From assembly GCF_000729995.1 (NCBI RefSeq), contig NZ_JNFG01000020.1, forward strand, positions 124,001 to 188,000: a stretch of DNA of 64,000 nucleotides. Direction: 5' to 3'. Below the pieces are notes generated by a model. It did no database searches. It saw nothing but the letters and a program-made list of their open reading frames with translations, and had not been told where the DNA came from. The stretch is from Caballeronia sordidicola. Its GTDB lineage: Bacteria > Pseudomonadota > Gammaproteobacteria > Burkholderiales > Burkholderiaceae. A program made the position numbers and the translations under genes. This document shows, one piece after another, positions 8,829 to 18,467 of the stretch (position 1 is the first letter of the stretch; each line of letters starts with the position of its first letter).

Positions 8829-10769
8829 ATGCGTCTTGGAGTCTGCTATTACCCGGAACACTGGCCCGAATCGATGTGGAAAGACGATGCGGCGCGCATG
8901 AAAGCGCTGGGCATCGACCGCGTCCGGATTGCTGAGTTCGCGTGGAGCCGGATCGAACCTTCGCCAGGTGAATACAACTGGGACTGGCTGGATCGCGCAA
9001 TCGATGTGCTCGCCGACGCGGGCCTCAAGGTCGTCATGTGCACGCCGACCGCGACGCCGCCGAAGTGGCTGATCGATCGTCATCCGGACATCCTGCCGAT
9101 CGGCGCTGATGGCCGTCCGCGTGCGTTCGGTTCGCGCCGGCACTACGATTTTTCGTCGCCTTCGTACTTCGAGGCGTCGCAGAAAATTTGCACGGCAGTG
9201 GCCGAGCGTTACGGCAAGCATCCCGCTGTGGCGTTCTGGCAAACAGACAACGAGTTCGGCTGCCACAACACCGTGGTCAGTTATTCCCCAGCCGCGTTGC
9301 AGCGTTTTCGAGGATGGCTGAAGCATCGCTACGGCACCATCGACGCGCTCAACGCCGCATGGGGCACGGTTTTCTGGAGCATGGAATTCCGCAGCTTCGA
9401 CGAAATCGATCTGCCTGTCGCCACCGTGACGGAAGCGCATCCGACCCATCGGCTGGATTACCGGCGTTTTGCCTCGGACGAAGTCGTACGCTACAACCGG
9501 ATGCAAGCGGACATCATTCGCGCGCATTCGCCGCAGCGGCCGGTCGCGCACAACTTCATGCAGCTATTCACCGAGTTCGATCACTACAAGGTGGCGGCTG
9601 ACCTGGATATCGCGACATGGGACAGCTATCCGCTCGGCGCGCTGGAGGAGCAGTGGTTCGATCCGTCGATCAAGTCGAAGTGGCTGCGCACGGGTCATCC
9701 CGACTTCGCATCGTTTAATCACGATGTGTATCGTGGGATGTCGAAACTGCCGTTCTGGGTGATGGAGCAGCAGCCGGGCCCGGTGAATTGGGCGCACTGG
9801 AATCCCGCGCCGCTGCCGGGCATGGTGCGTCTCTGGAGTTGGGAGGCGTTCGCGCATGGCGCCGGATGTGTATCCTATTTCCGTTGGCGGCAAGCGCCGT
9901 TCGCGCAGGAACAGATGCACGCGGGTTTGAACACACCGGATAACCGGCTCGATATGGGCGGCACGGAAGCGTCGGTAGTGGCGAAGGAAATCGAGCAGGT
10001 TCTGGAAGCGGATGGCGAATCCAAGGTCGCCACCAAAGTTGCGCTTGTTTGGGATTACGAAGCAAAATGGTTGTTCGAAATTCATCCACAAGGCGCTGAC
10101 TTTCACTATCCGCGTTTCGCGTTCGAGTACTACAGCGCGTTGCGCAGCCTTGGACTCGATGTTGATGTGATCCCGGTCGATGCGCCGCTGGATGGATACA
10201 AGATGATTGTGGTGCCGCCGCTGCCGGTGGTGCCCGCGGACTTTGCGGACAGGCTCGCGGCGAGCGGCGCGCAAGTGGTGCTTGGACCTCGCACGGGGTC
10301 GAAGACCGTGGACCTGACGATTCCCGCTGCGTTGCCGCCGGGCGAGGGTATCGCGAAGCTCATTCCCATTCGCGTGTGGCGCGTTGAATCGATGCGTCCG
10401 AACGTGACCGAAAAAGTGGGTCAGCGCGGCGAGGCGCGTCAGTGGCGCGACTTCATCGAGACGAGCCATGGCGTGCAGATTGAAGCGACGTTCGCCGATG
10501 GTCATCCCGCCATCGTACGAAGCGGTTCCGTGCTCTATCTCGCCAGCCTCTTCGATGAAACCCTCACGCAGGATATCTTCCTGGATGTGGCGAAAGCAGC
10601 CGGCCTTAATGCAGCACCGCTGCCCGAGGGTATCCGGGTCAGCCGGCGTGGTGGCTTGACTTACGTCTTCAACTACAACGCGACGCCGTACAAGATTCCG
10701 GCGGCTGCGAGTTTTATAGTGGGGCAGGAGGAAGTAGAACCGCAGGGCGTCGCAATTTATAGAGCATAG
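8829..10769 (+). CDS. Beta-galactosidase, glycoside hydrolase family 42
   Basis: A 646-residue intracellular GH42 enzyme that removes terminal beta-D-galactosyl residues from short galactosides. The N-terminal TIM barrel begins GVCYYPEHWPE and contains WQTDNEFGCH, with the acid/base glutamate, and WVMEQQPGPVNW, with the nucleophile glutamate. A trimerisation domain and a small C-terminal beta domain (GGLTYVFNYN) follow. There is no signal peptide, so substrate is taken up first by the co-encoded transporter. TAGGAG precedes the ATG, only 11 bases after the ATPase gene. Length matches the family. Confidence 0.95.
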   Translation: MRLGVCYYPEHWPESMWKDDAARMKALGIDRVRIAEFAWSRIEPSPGEYNWDWLDRAIDVLADAGLKVVMCTPTATPPKWLIDRHPDILPIGADGRPRAFGSRRHYDFSSPSYFEASQKICTAVAERYGKHPAVAFWQTDNEFGCHNTVVSYSPAALQRFRGWLKHRYGTIDALNAAWGTVFWSMEFRSFDEIDLPVATVTEAHPTHRLDYRRFASDEVVRYNRMQADIIRAHSPQRPVAHNFMQLFTEFDHYKVAADLDIATWDSYPLGALEEQWFDPSIKSKWLRTGHPDFASFNHDVYRGMSKLPFWVMEQQPGPVNWAHWNPAPLPGMVRLWSWEAFAHGAGCVSYFRWRQAPFAQEQMHAGLNTPDNRLDMGGTEASVVAKEIEQVLEADGESKVATKVALVWDYEAKWLFEIHPQGADFHYPRFAFEYYSALRSLGLDVDVIPVDAPLDGYKMIVVPPLPVVPADFADRLAASGAQVVLGPRTGSKTVDLTIPAALPPGEGIAKLIPIRVWRVESMRPNVTEKVGQRGEARQWRDFIETSHGVQIEATFADGHPAIVRSGSVLYLASLFDETLTQDIFLDVAKAAGLNAAPLPEGIRVSRRGGLTYVFNYNATPYKIPAAASFIVGQEEVEPQGVAIYRA

Positions 10770-10804
10770 CTAAGCAGACAACACTCATCGATGAGGAGAC
10801 ACGT

Positions 10805-12049
10805 ATGAAAACCTTGTTTCGCCACGGACTGACCGGTGCGGCGCTGGCCGTCGCAATAGCTACGACCAGCATTGCGCAGGCGGGCACCTTGACCGCGAAC
10901 ATCGCGTTCAAAGGGGCAAGCCAGCGCGCTGTCTGGCAACAGACCTTTGACGCCTTCAAGAAAGCACATCCGGATATTGACGTGAAGGTGACCTTCGTCG
11001 ATGAAGAAGCCTACAAGGTGCAATTGCCCGGCTGGCTCACAACCGTCGCGCCCGATATTGTCAACTGGCACAACGGCGAGCGCATGGCGTACTACGCGAA
11101 GCGCGGCCTGTTTGAAGACCTGACGCCCGACTGGACCAAGAACGGCTGGAACGGGATGTACGCGTCGACGAAAGAATCGTCCACGTACAACGGCAAGCAA
11201 TATTCGGCGCCGACCGTGTATTACGCGTGGGGCATGTTCTACCGGAAGGACTTATTCCAGAAGGTGGGCATTACCGCGGAACCGAAGACATGGCCTGAAT
11301 TCCTCGACGCCTGCAAGAAGCTGAAAGCAGCGGGCATTGCACCGGTCGCGGTGGCAGGGCGTGATGCGTGGACACTCGCCGGCTGGTTCGACTACCTCGA
11401 CCTGCGCATCAACGGCAACGCGTTTCATCAGAAGCTGATGGCAGGCGATATAGCCTATACGGATCCGCGCGTGAAGAAGGTTTATACGGCGTGGAAGGAC
11501 TTGATCGACAACAAGGTGTTCATCGACAACTCGCTGTCCTATGACCTTGACGCGGTGCAGCCGTTCCTGTTCCAGGGCAAGGCCGCCATGATGCTGATGG
11601 GCACGTTCATCACCGGCGGATTCCCGGAGAACATCAAGCCGCAGATGGGCTTCTTCCAGTTCCCGATTATCGACAGCAACGTGCCGACCGCTGAAGATGG
11701 TCCGGTGGAGTCGCTGCATATTCCGTCGAAGGCGAAGAACAAGGCGGACGCGCATACGTTCCTGGCATTCGCGGAAACGCCGGACATCAGCGCGCAACTG
11801 GCGAAGGGCCTGGGGTCGTTGCCGGCCAATAGCAAGGCGCCGGAACCGGACGATCCCATCTCGAAGATCGGTTTCCAGATCCTCTCGCAGACGAAGGGTG
11901 GCATTGCTCAGTTCTACGACCGCGACATGACCAAGGAAATGGCTGACGAAGGCATGAAGGGCATGCAGCAGTTCGTGTCCGATCCGACGCAGCTTGACGC
12001 GATCCTGGCGCAGCTCGAAGCCACGCGCAAGCGTATCTACAAGAAGTAG
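10805..12049 (+). CDS. Extracellular sugar-binding protein of the ABC transporter (family 1)
   Basis: A 414-residue periplasmic solute-binding protein. A signal peptide (about 1-26: MKTLFRHGLTGAALAV, ending SIAQA) precedes a family-1 fold: IAFKGASQRAVWQQTFDAFKKAHPDI in overlapping short motifs, then DIVNWHNGERM and YYAWGMFYRKDLF. GAGGAGA lies before the ATG. It probably delivers a galactoside oligosaccharide to the permeases at 12120 and 13042. It is followed by a strong intercistronic hairpin that could raise its expression above that of the permeases. Confidence 0.93.
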   Translation: MKTLFRHGLTGAALAVAIATTSIAQAGTLTANIAFKGASQRAVWQQTFDAFKKAHPDIDVKVTFVDEEAYKVQLPGWLTTVAPDIVNWHNGERMAYYAKRGLFEDLTPDWTKNGWNGMYASTKESSTYNGKQYSAPTVYYAWGMFYRKDLFQKVGITAEPKTWPEFLDACKKLKAAGIAPVAVAGRDAWTLAGWFDYLDLRINGNAFHQKLMAGDIAYTDPRVKKVYTAWKDLIDNKVFIDNSLSYDLDAVQPFLFQGKAAMMLMGTFITGGFPENIKPQMGFFQFPIIDSNVPTAEDGPVESLHIPSKAKNKADAHTFLAFAETPDISAQLAKGLGSLPANSKAPEPDDPISKIGFQILSQTKGGIAQFYDRDMTKEMADEGMKGMQQFVSDPTQLDAILAQLEATRKRIYKK

Positions 12050-12056
12050 TGTGGGA

Positions 12057-12085
12057 CGGCGGCTCGCGATTGCTGCGAGCCGCCG
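12057..12085 (+). terminator. Intercistronic hairpin between binding-protein and permease genes
   Basis: An 11-bp perfect stem, CGGCGGCTCGC paired with GCGAGCCGCCG, with a 7-base loop begins 8 bases after the binding-protein stop and about 35 bases before the permease start. There is no T tract, so it is more likely an mRNA-stabilising or partially terminating element than a full terminator. Such hairpins are common after periplasmic binding protein genes. Confidence 0.6.
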
Positions 12086-12119
12086 CGTTGAACAAAATCG
12101 GGATCACGGAGAGCAAGAC

Positions 12120-13028
12120 ATGTCCGAAACCCTCAGTGTTCCGGCGATCAAAACCAGACGCCGCGGAAAGATGTCGGCTACTGCACGCCAGCAGCGCCTT
12201 GCCGCGTTCCTGTTCCTCGCGCCGGCCTGCATCATGGTCGCGATCTATGTGATCTGGCCGATCTTCTCCAGCCTCAGGCTCAGCTTTTACAACTGGGACG
12301 GGATGACGGAGAAGACCTTTATTGGCTTCGATAACTACGTCGAACTGTTCCATGCGCCCACGTTCTATACCGCGCTGAAGAACAACGTCTTGTGGCTGAT
12401 CCTGTTCCTGCTGGCGCCGCCGATGGGCCTCGCCGTCGCGTTGTACCTGAACCAGGCGGTAAGAGGCATTCGCATGGTGAAGTCGCTGTTCTTCGCGCCG
12501 TTCGTGTTGTCCGGCGTCGTGGTCGGCTTGATGTTCAGCTGGTTCTACGACCCGACCTTCGGCTTGCTGAAGCTGATCCTCGGGCATGGCGTGCCGGTGC
12601 TTGGCGATCCGCATTACGTGACCTTCGGGATCATCTTCGCGGCGCTCTGGCCGCAGACCGCCTACTGCATGATCCTGTACCTGACCGGATTGACGTCGCT
12701 TAATTCCGAGCAGATAGAAGCGGCCCGCATGGAAGGCGCGAAGGGCTGGACCATGCTGTGGCACGTCGTCCTGCCGCAACTCCGGCCAACCACTTTCATG
12801 GCGATCGTGGTCACGATCATCGGCGCGTTGCGAAGCTTCGACCTGATCTCCGTCATGAGCGGTGGCGGCCCGTTCGAAAGCTCGACCGTGCTGGCCTATT
12901 ACATGTACGACCAGGCGATCAAGTACTACCGCATCGGCTATTCCGCCGCGATTGCCGTGGTGCTGTTCGCGATCATGATGGTGTACATCGTCTATCACTT
13001 GCGCAGAATGTTGCGCACCGAGCAATAA
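12120..13028 (+). CDS. Sugar ABC transporter permease (MalF/UgpA type)
   Basis: A 302-residue inner-membrane permease with six predicted helices. The first is AAFLFLAPACIMVAIYVIW. The EAA loop that docks the ATPase is seen as EAARMEGAKGWTMLWHVVLP. The ATG at 12120 follows GGAGAGCAAG and gives the normal family start (MSETL). A longer in-frame extension into the hairpin region is not credible. It pairs with the permease at 13042 to form the channel. Confidence 0.93.
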   Translation: MSETLSVPAIKTRRRGKMSATARQQRLAAFLFLAPACIMVAIYVIWPIFSSLRLSFYNWDGMTEKTFIGFDNYVELFHAPTFYTALKNNVLWLILFLLAPPMGLAVALYLNQAVRGIRMVKSLFFAPFVLSGVVVGLMFSWFYDPTFGLLKLILGHGVPVLGDPHYVTFGIIFAALWPQTAYCMILYLTGLTSLNSEQIEAARMEGAKGWTMLWHVVLPQLRPTTFMAIVVTIIGALRSFDLISVMSGGGPFESSTVLAYYMYDQAIKYYRIGYSAAIAVVLFAIMMVYIVYHLRRMLRTEQ

Positions 13029-13041
13029 GCAGGAGTGCGCC

Positions 13042-13893
13042 ATGTTTCCAATGCCCATCGCCAAGTGGAAGCCCGTGAACCGGGGGCTTTACAAGTTGTC
13101 GTTACCGGTCGCGCTGGTGATCTGGTTGTTGCCGTTGATCGCGGTCATGGTGACGTCCATTCGTTCCTCCGATGAACTCGTCGAGGGCAATTACTGGGGC
13201 TGGCCTCGGCACTTTTCGCTGATCGCGAACTATAGCGACGCGCTGACGACCTCACCGATGCTCCACTATCTGTGGAACAGCGTGCTCATTACCGTGCCGG
13301 CTGTCGTCGGCTCGATCGTGCTGGCGTCCATGGCCGGTTTTGCACTGGCGATCTATTCGTTTCGGGGTAACACCGCGCTATTCGCAACGTTCGTCGCGGG
13401 GAACTTCGTGCCTATCCAGATCCTGATGATCCCGGTGCGGGACCTGTCGTTGCAGATGGGCATCTTCAATACCGTCGGCGCGTTGATCCTGTTTCATGTC
13501 TCGTTTCAGACTGGTTTTTGCGCGCTGTTCCTGCGCAATTTTATTAAGCAGTTACCGTTCGAGCTGGTCGAAGCCGCACGTATTGAAGGGGCGAATGAGT
13601 GGACGGTGTTCTTTCGCATCGTCTTGCCATTGATTCGTCCGGCATTGGCCGCGCTGGCAATCCTGGTCTTTACGTTCGTATGGAACGACTACTTCTGGGC
13701 GCTGTGTCTCACCACGGGAGACGAGGCAGCGCCCATTACGGTGGGTGTCGCCGCGCTCAAAGGCCAGTGGGTGACGTCGTGGAACCTGGTCTCGGCGGGG
13801 TCCATACTCGCGGCATTGCCGTCGGTCATGATGTTCTTCGCCATGCAGCGCCACTTCGTTGCCGGGCTGACATTCGGGGCAACGAAGGGCTAG
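13042..13893 (+). CDS. Sugar ABC transporter permease (MalG/UgpE type)
   Basis: A 283-residue membrane protein, partner of the preceding permease. It has an N-terminal helix (SLPVALVIWLLPLIAVMVTS), the family loop MPIRSSDEL-like SIRSSDELVEG, the EAA motif EAARIEGANEWTVFFRIVLP, and a C-terminal helix ending HFVAGLTFGATKG, which is typical for MalG-type subunits. AGGAG precedes the ATG, 13 bases after the previous gene. It is the last gene of the operon and converges on the GDSL esterase gene. Confidence 0.93.
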   Translation: MFPMPIAKWKPVNRGLYKLSLPVALVIWLLPLIAVMVTSIRSSDELVEGNYWGWPRHFSLIANYSDALTTSPMLHYLWNSVLITVPAVVGSIVLASMAGFALAIYSFRGNTALFATFVAGNFVPIQILMIPVRDLSLQMGIFNTVGALILFHVSFQTGFCALFLRNFIKQLPFELVEAARIEGANEWTVFFRIVLPLIRPALAALAILVFTFVWNDYFWALCLTTGDEAAPITVGVAALKGQWVTSWNLVSAGSILAALPSVMMFFAMQRHFVAGLTFGATKG

Positions 13894-13902
13894 GGCGATG
13901 AC

Positions 13903-14970
13903 CTATTCGTGCAACCACTCGTCGATCCGGATCACAACGTAGTCCGCTATGATTTTTTGCAGATGAGTGGTTGGATGATAAGCGTCAGCGAACATGTAGA
14001 TAGTGTCAGCATGGGCGGAGACATACGTTGAACGTGAGCAGAAGAGCGCGCTGGTGTCATCGGCTTGAAAAGCCGGGGGCAGGTTTGCCGGGGCGCAGGC
14101 TACGTTGGTGCCAACGCTGCCGTCGAAGCGAAAACCAAGCTGGCGATAGTTCGCTGACACTTCATCGATGAACGTGAATGCATCGATCCGCAACACGGCC
14201 GGCGATGAAGGGAGTGCATCATCCAGCGCGGCGTTGAATGCCTGTGCCAGCTTCCGAAGCAATTTCGCGGAGCCTGGCAGTTGCTGCTCGGCAAGGTTTG
14301 CGATCGGCGCCTTGCTGATGTCCGGTACGTTTTGTACGACGATATGAGTGGCGCCATGTTGCTGCACGTTGTGCACCAGCCCTGCAAATTGTTGCGCCGC
14401 CTGTTGCAGGGCCGGTAGCACCGCTTGCAACGAAGCGGCCGGGTCGCCGCCGCTCGCAACCATTCCCGCCCATGCATCATAGGCATCCTGAACGTCGTTG
14501 GCGCCACCTTGCATCAGTACGAGCTGCTGTGCGTTGAAGCGCGTATGCGACTGGAGATAGGCGGCCAACTGTAAGGTCAGTGGAGTCTGTAACTCGCCGG
14601 TGTCGCCCGTTGCATCGCCGGGGTTCGGCGGCCCTGCTACCCGGGCGCCCCCTTGGGCGTAGCCGAATCCTTCCGGATGAACGACGCTCGGTTCCCCGAA
14701 GCCGCCTGTCAACGCTGGCGCGAGGCCTGACCCATAATGTTGCGCGACGAGCTGTACGGAGATGGCGCCCGGATTGGTGGTGTAGGTGCCGCCGCCGAAT
14801 TTCCGGGCATAGGCGTAGGTGCCAACGTCCGAAAGACTGTCCCCGAACGAGACGACCTGCTTGATGCTCCGTTGCGGATCGGCAGAACCGGCCGATGCGT
14901 TCGACGAAGGCGACAAACCAATGACACTGCATGTCAACGCAAGGAACGCTAAACGACGGACTGTCTGCAT
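13903..14970 (-). CDS. Secreted GDSL/SGNH-family lipase or esterase
   Basis: A 355-residue protein with a signal peptide (about 1-28, ending SNASA). The family blocks are present: block I VVSFGDSLSDVG with the nucleophile serine at 45, a GGAND block, and DAYHPTTH near the C-terminus with the catalytic Asp329/His332. These enzymes hydrolyse acyl esters of phospholipids, glycerides or polysaccharides outside the cytoplasm. GGAG lies upstream of the ATG. It is on the opposite strand to the galactoside operon and appears monocistronic. The substrate cannot be read from the sequence. Confidence 0.88.
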   Translation of the reverse strand: MQTVRRLAFLALTCSVIGLSPSSNASAGSADPQRSIKQVVSFGDSLSDVGTYAYARKFGGGTYTTNPGAISVQLVAQHYGSGLAPALTGGFGEPSVVHPEGFGYAQGGARVAGPPNPGDATGDTGELQTPLTLQLAAYLQSHTRFNAQQLVLMQGGANDVQDAYDAWAGMVASGGDPAASLQAVLPALQQAAQQFAGLVHNVQQHGATHIVVQNVPDISKAPIANLAEQQLPGSAKLLRKLAQAFNAALDDALPSSPAVLRIDAFTFIDEVSANYRQLGFRFDGSVGTNVACAPANLPPAFQADDTSALFCSRSTYVSAHADTIYMFADAYHPTTHLQKIIADYVVIRIDEWLHE

Positions 14971-15131
14971 GGCGCACTCCGGGGTAGTGTGGTGTACCGA
15001 AGAATAACCTTGTTTGCGCGGGTTGCACTACCTCGAGATTTGAGCGTTGCACGGGAGGAGAGGTGGGCAGTCAATCCATTTACTGTCGTTGAAGTTATTC
15101 TCGGTCCATCAAACTCTCTCGACGCAGTTCA

Positions 15132-15158
15132 TTTATTCAGTTGCCCAAAGGCCGAAAA
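15132..15158 (+). promoter_or_regulatory. Possible sigma-28 (flagellar) promoter of the chemoreceptor gene
   Basis: GCCGAAAA at 15151-15158 resembles the flagellar sigma-28 -10 element (GCCGATAA), with an AT-rich TTTA 15 bases upstream. The match is partial. The rest of the 320-base gap 14971-15290 shows no gene and no other clear site. Confidence 0.3.
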
Positions 15159-15290
15159 TAATCGCTTTTAACCCGCCTGAATCCCGCTAATTGGGCTGGT
15201 TTGATTTATTCATCCAAGACCCTCCAGTCCTGTCTCCGGCCCGCCGATATACCTTCGATACAACGCACACGACCAGTCGGAGACAATCGG

Positions 15291-16889
15291 ATGAAAACAT
15301 TAAATACGCCGGGCATATCCCATTCTGCGGGATATACCGGCCTCGTGAGTCACATCAGCTTGCGGGCCAGTATCACGCTTGTGTTGACGGTTTTTACCGC
15401 GCTGTTGATCGCGGTCAGCGCACTGGCCGGCGTCGCGCTTCAAACCAGTAATGCCGCGATTGAAAAGATGTACACGGAAGACACCCACTCGCTTCTTCAG
15501 ATCAAAAGCAGTTATGAACACGTGATGCATGCGCGTCTCGCGCTGGGCAGTTTTGCGGCGCTTTACGCACTAGGCGATGTTCAGCCGGCGTTGCTCGAAG
15601 GCGCGCATGGCGATCTGCGTCAATCGGATGAAGAAGTTCGGGCCTACCTGGCAACCGCATCGGCGGACGATGCTGAAACGGCGCTGCGCGCCCGCTTTGT
15701 CGCCGCGCGTCAGAAGTATCTGCATGACGGTCTGGAAGCTTCGTTCGAAGCGCTGGGTAAAAGCGATTTCTCAGCCTACAAATCCCTGCAGGGCGCAGAA
15801 ACGGAAGCGCTGGCAAATAACTTCGGCGCACAAGTTGCTGCACTGGAAGGTGTTTTCACCGAGCGTCAGAAGGCGCGTTATACCAGCGCTCAAAACCGCT
15901 TCCACATGATGCTCTGGCTTCTTGCCGCGGCGGCGTTCGCGTCGGTGGTCATCGGTACATTCGCGCGACATGCGTTGCTTAACGCGATCGTCAAACCGGT
16001 CGGGCAAGCGATTCGCCAGTTTCAGCGGATCGCTGCGGGCGACCTGACGAATCCCGTCGATACCGGCCGCAACAACGAGATGGGCGCGCTATTGCGTGCG
16101 CTCGAACAGATGCAGCAGTCGCTGGTCGAGACGGTGACGACCGTGCGGACCAGCACCGAATCGATCAACGTTGGCGCGACGGAAATCGCCAGCGGCAACA
16201 ACGACCTGTCCATTCGAACAGAGCAACAGGCGGCGTCGCTGGAAACAACGGCAAGCAGCATGGAGCAAATCACGGCGACGGCGAAAGCGAGCTTCGAGAG
16301 CGCCCGGCAAGCGAGCGAGATGGCGACACATGCATCGGAAATGGCCGTCAAGGGAGGCGCAGTCGTCGGCAACGTAGTGACGACAATGCAGGGCATTGCC
16401 GCGCATTCGAAGAAAATTTCGGAGATCACGAGCGTGATCGACGGCATCGCTTTCCAGACCAACATCCTCGCGCTGAACGCAGCAGTTGAAGCGGCGCGTG
16501 CCGGTGAACAGGGTCGAGGTTTTGCGGTGGTCGCGGGTGAGGTACGCAATCTCGCGCAGCGCAGCGCATCGGCGGCGCAGGAGATCAAGATGCTCATTCA
16601 AGACTCGAGCGCGCATATCAACGCCGGATCGACGCTGGTGGAAAGCGCGGGGACGACCATCGGCAATGTGGTGAGCGCGGTCGAGCGCGTCTGCCAGATC
16701 GTGACAGAGATTTCCGCTGCGGCGGGCGAACAAAGCAAGGGGATCGAGCAGGTCAATCTGGCGGTTGCGACGATGGACCAGAGCACGCAGCAAAACGCGG
16801 CGCTCGTCGAGGAAGCCGCCGCAGCAGCACAGTCCCTGCAGAGTCAGGCGAGAACGTTAAGCGAGGCTGTGGAGGTGTTTCGGCTTTAA
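15291..16889 (+). CDS. Methyl-accepting chemotaxis protein
   Basis: A 532-residue transmembrane chemoreceptor. Using the ATG at 15291 gives a short cytoplasmic tail, TM1 (about 27-49), a periplasmic four-helix-bundle ligand domain (about 50-205), TM2 (about 206-228), HAMP (about 230-282) and a long cytoplasmic coiled coil. The conserved hairpin tip reads [20 protein letters not shown] followed by [19 protein letters not shown]. It ends in EAVEVFRL without an NWETF-type CheR/CheB tether, so it would depend on other receptors for efficient adaptation. No che genes are nearby, so it is an orphan receptor. The ligand is unknown. Confidence 0.93.
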   Translation: MKTLNTPGISHSAGYTGLVSHISLRASITLVLTVFTALLIAVSALAGVALQTSNAAIEKMYTEDTHSLLQIKSSYEHVMHARLALGSFAALYALGDVQPALLEGAHGDLRQSDEEVRAYLATASADDAETALRARFVAARQKYLHDGLEASFEALGKSDFSAYKSLQGAETEALANNFGAQVAALEGVFTERQKARYTSAQNRFHMMLWLLAAAAFASVVIGTFARHALLNAIVKPVGQAIRQFQRIAAGDLTNPVDTGRNNEMGALLRALEQMQQSLVETVTTVRTSTESINVGATEIASGNNDLSIRTEQQAASLETTASSMEQITATAKASFESARQASEMATHASEMAVKGGAVVGNVVTTMQGIAAHSKKISEITSVIDGIAFQTNILALNAAVEAARAGEQGRGFAVVAGEVRNLAQRSASAAQEIKMLIQDSSAHINAGSTLVESAGTTIGNVVSAVERVCQIVTEISAAAGEQSKGIEQVNLAVATMDQSTQQNAALVEEAAAAAQSLQSQARTLSEAVEVFRL

Positions 16890-16952
16890 GGCGTGGATGG
16901 CATTCGACCGGTGGTTAGCGCGCATGATGCTGCGCGACCAGTGAAAGCTATA

Positions 16953-16986
16953 CGTCAGGTCAGCCCATTCAGCGGCTGACCTGACG
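16953..16986. terminator. Bidirectional terminator hairpin
   Basis: A 13-bp perfect stem (CGTCAGGTCAGCC with its complement) and 8-base loop sit between the chemoreceptor stop and the stop of the convergent small gene at 16997. There is no strong T run on either side. Confidence 0.65.
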
Positions 16987-16996
16987 CGGCAGAAAG

Positions 16997-17206
16997 TCAG
17001 GCCTGTGCTCCGGCACTGTCCGCATCGTCCGGAGCGGCTTCGTCCTCTTTCTTCTCTACCAACGACTCCAGAGCACCGGCGCCTTTGAAGCCGGCCACGG
17101 CTGCAATCCCTTTCGTCAGGATTGAAGCATCCGGGTCGACCTTGTCCGTCGCTTCCACTGCCGCGATTGCTCCCGCGACCTTACCTACCTCATCCAAAAA
17201 TCCCAT
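16997..17206 (-). CDS. Small acidic protein of unknown function
   Basis: A 69-residue protein from the ATG at 17206, preceded by a GGTGA-type ribosome site; an upstream GTG gives three more residues. It is rich in Ala, Asp and Glu (MGFLDEVGKVAGAIAAVEAT, tail EKKEDEAAPDDADSAGAQA), with an amphipathic N-terminal helix and a disordered acidic tail. I do not recognise a family. It converges on the chemoreceptor with a shared hairpin terminator. Coding status rests on the ribosome site and a plausible composition. Confidence 0.55.
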   Translation of the reverse strand: MGFLDEVGKVAGAIAAVEATDKVDPDASILTKGIAAVAGFKGAGALESLVEKKEDEAAPDDADSAGAQA

Positions 17207-17886
17207 GTCGATCACCGTATAGTTAAAACGTGAACGCGCGCTATTTCACGTTCACGCATATCAAAGGACGTCGCGGTTGGAACCGTCAGCGGCATCTCCC
17301 ACCGGCGACACATCCTCCTTCTCCAGCCTCGTCGACGAATACGCCCATTTTGAGTGCGCGACAACGAGGGACATGTCTTACGTTAATGACGGACGTCTGC
17401 CCGCCATCGTCGATGACAATATCACCGCGCGGACCGCAACACTGTAAATTCTTGTTATGGGCTTTTGCGGTCGTTCTTCAGCTCAGCTCCAACGCATTGG
17501 TGCCGCTGTCCATGTCACCTTGCCGGAGGCTTTCAATTGCCTTCTTATCTCCGTGCGACCGTTCACCCCGGGTCAAGGCGACGTGCCTCATGTCTGCGCA
17601 AATGCGTGCCGTTGCGCAATGTCCAAAGCAACCTGACTAAGCGAATGCTGAGTGAAACGCGACGGTTTTATCAACGGCGGCGCCAATGTTCTGCGGACTC
17701 GAAATGGCGCGAGTACCAACAATGCGCGCAAGAGCACGAGGCCTGGCCAACCATCTTTTTGGGCGTCCTGTAACCGCTTCCGGCAATTGGGCGAAATACC
17801 CTATGAAGCGTCTGTACCCAAGCATGCCCTGACCCGGCAGGCACGTTGGCAAGTCAATGGTCGATAAATGACCTCTTTGGAGAGTA
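17207..17886. other. Gene-poor stretch
   Basis: About 680 bases with several short overlapping open frames, none with a good ribosome site, recognisable motif or typical codon use. It probably carries promoters for the small gene at 17206 and for the DUF4148 gene. I see no RNA gene or repeat in it. Confidence 0.5.
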
Positions 17887-18135
17887 ATGATGAAACTGAA
17901 CAAGTTAATGATGATCATGGCCGTAGCAGCCCTGGGCGTGTCGACACTGGCGAGCGCGCAATCCGTGCAGCCTGTGGAAGGAAACGCAATGGCGGCGACA
18001 TCGAATCAAGGTCCGAAAACGCGTGAGCAAGTGCGTGAGGAATTGGCCCACGCTCGCATGGACGGCACCATCTCACGTTTTGGTAACCCCGATCCGTATG
18101 GACCGGGCGGCACGCCGAATTTCACCCGGCATTAA
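17887..18135 (+). CDS. DUF4148 family periplasmic protein
   Basis: An 82-residue secreted protein. The signal peptide covers about 1-24 (MMIMAVAALGVSTLASAQ). The mature part carries KTREQVREELAHARMDG, the core of the small DUF4148 family that is abundant in Burkholderiaceae, and ends in a Gly/Pro-rich tail. GGAGAG lies just upstream; the second ATG at 17890 has better spacing. The function of the family is unknown, and many members respond to stress. It appears to be a single-gene unit. Confidence 0.8.
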   Translation: MMKLNKLMMIMAVAALGVSTLASAQSVQPVEGNAMAATSNQGPKTREQVREELAHARMDGTISRFGNPDPYGPGGTPNFTRH

Positions 18136-18467
18136 ACAACGGGCAGGGAGCGACAACTGGCAGGTCACTGAAAGAGGAAGGCAACGCCGTGTGAAGACTC
18201 ATTCCTGACCAGATTGATACAAGCCAATTGTGTAGTCATCCTTATATTGCAATTATCAACATGACAGAACCAGTTACTGGATCTGTTCAAGGGCCACTAG
18301 CCCCATCCGACTATCGTTTACCGAGGCTGCTTCGGGCACAATGTCAGTGTTTGCTCGCGAGGCCGCAGTCTCGGTAACCTCAGCGCCGAGGCGGCACAGG
18401 CCGGCCGGGTTGCCCGTCGGTGGTTCATGCACATTGCATCCGGTAGCGCCCCGCAGGAGCGGCAGAC
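18136..18467. other. Intergenic region before the patatin gene
   Basis: About 330 bases in which I find no gene, terminator or clear promoter. Confidence 0.4.

Noticed and set aside
7678-9000. A 440-codon minus-strand frame over the ABC ATPase gene
   Set aside because: It is the shadow of a gene with all ABC motifs.
17230-17773. Small open frames in the gap before the DUF4148 gene
   Set aside because: Overlapping in several frames, no ribosome sites, unusual residue composition and no motif.
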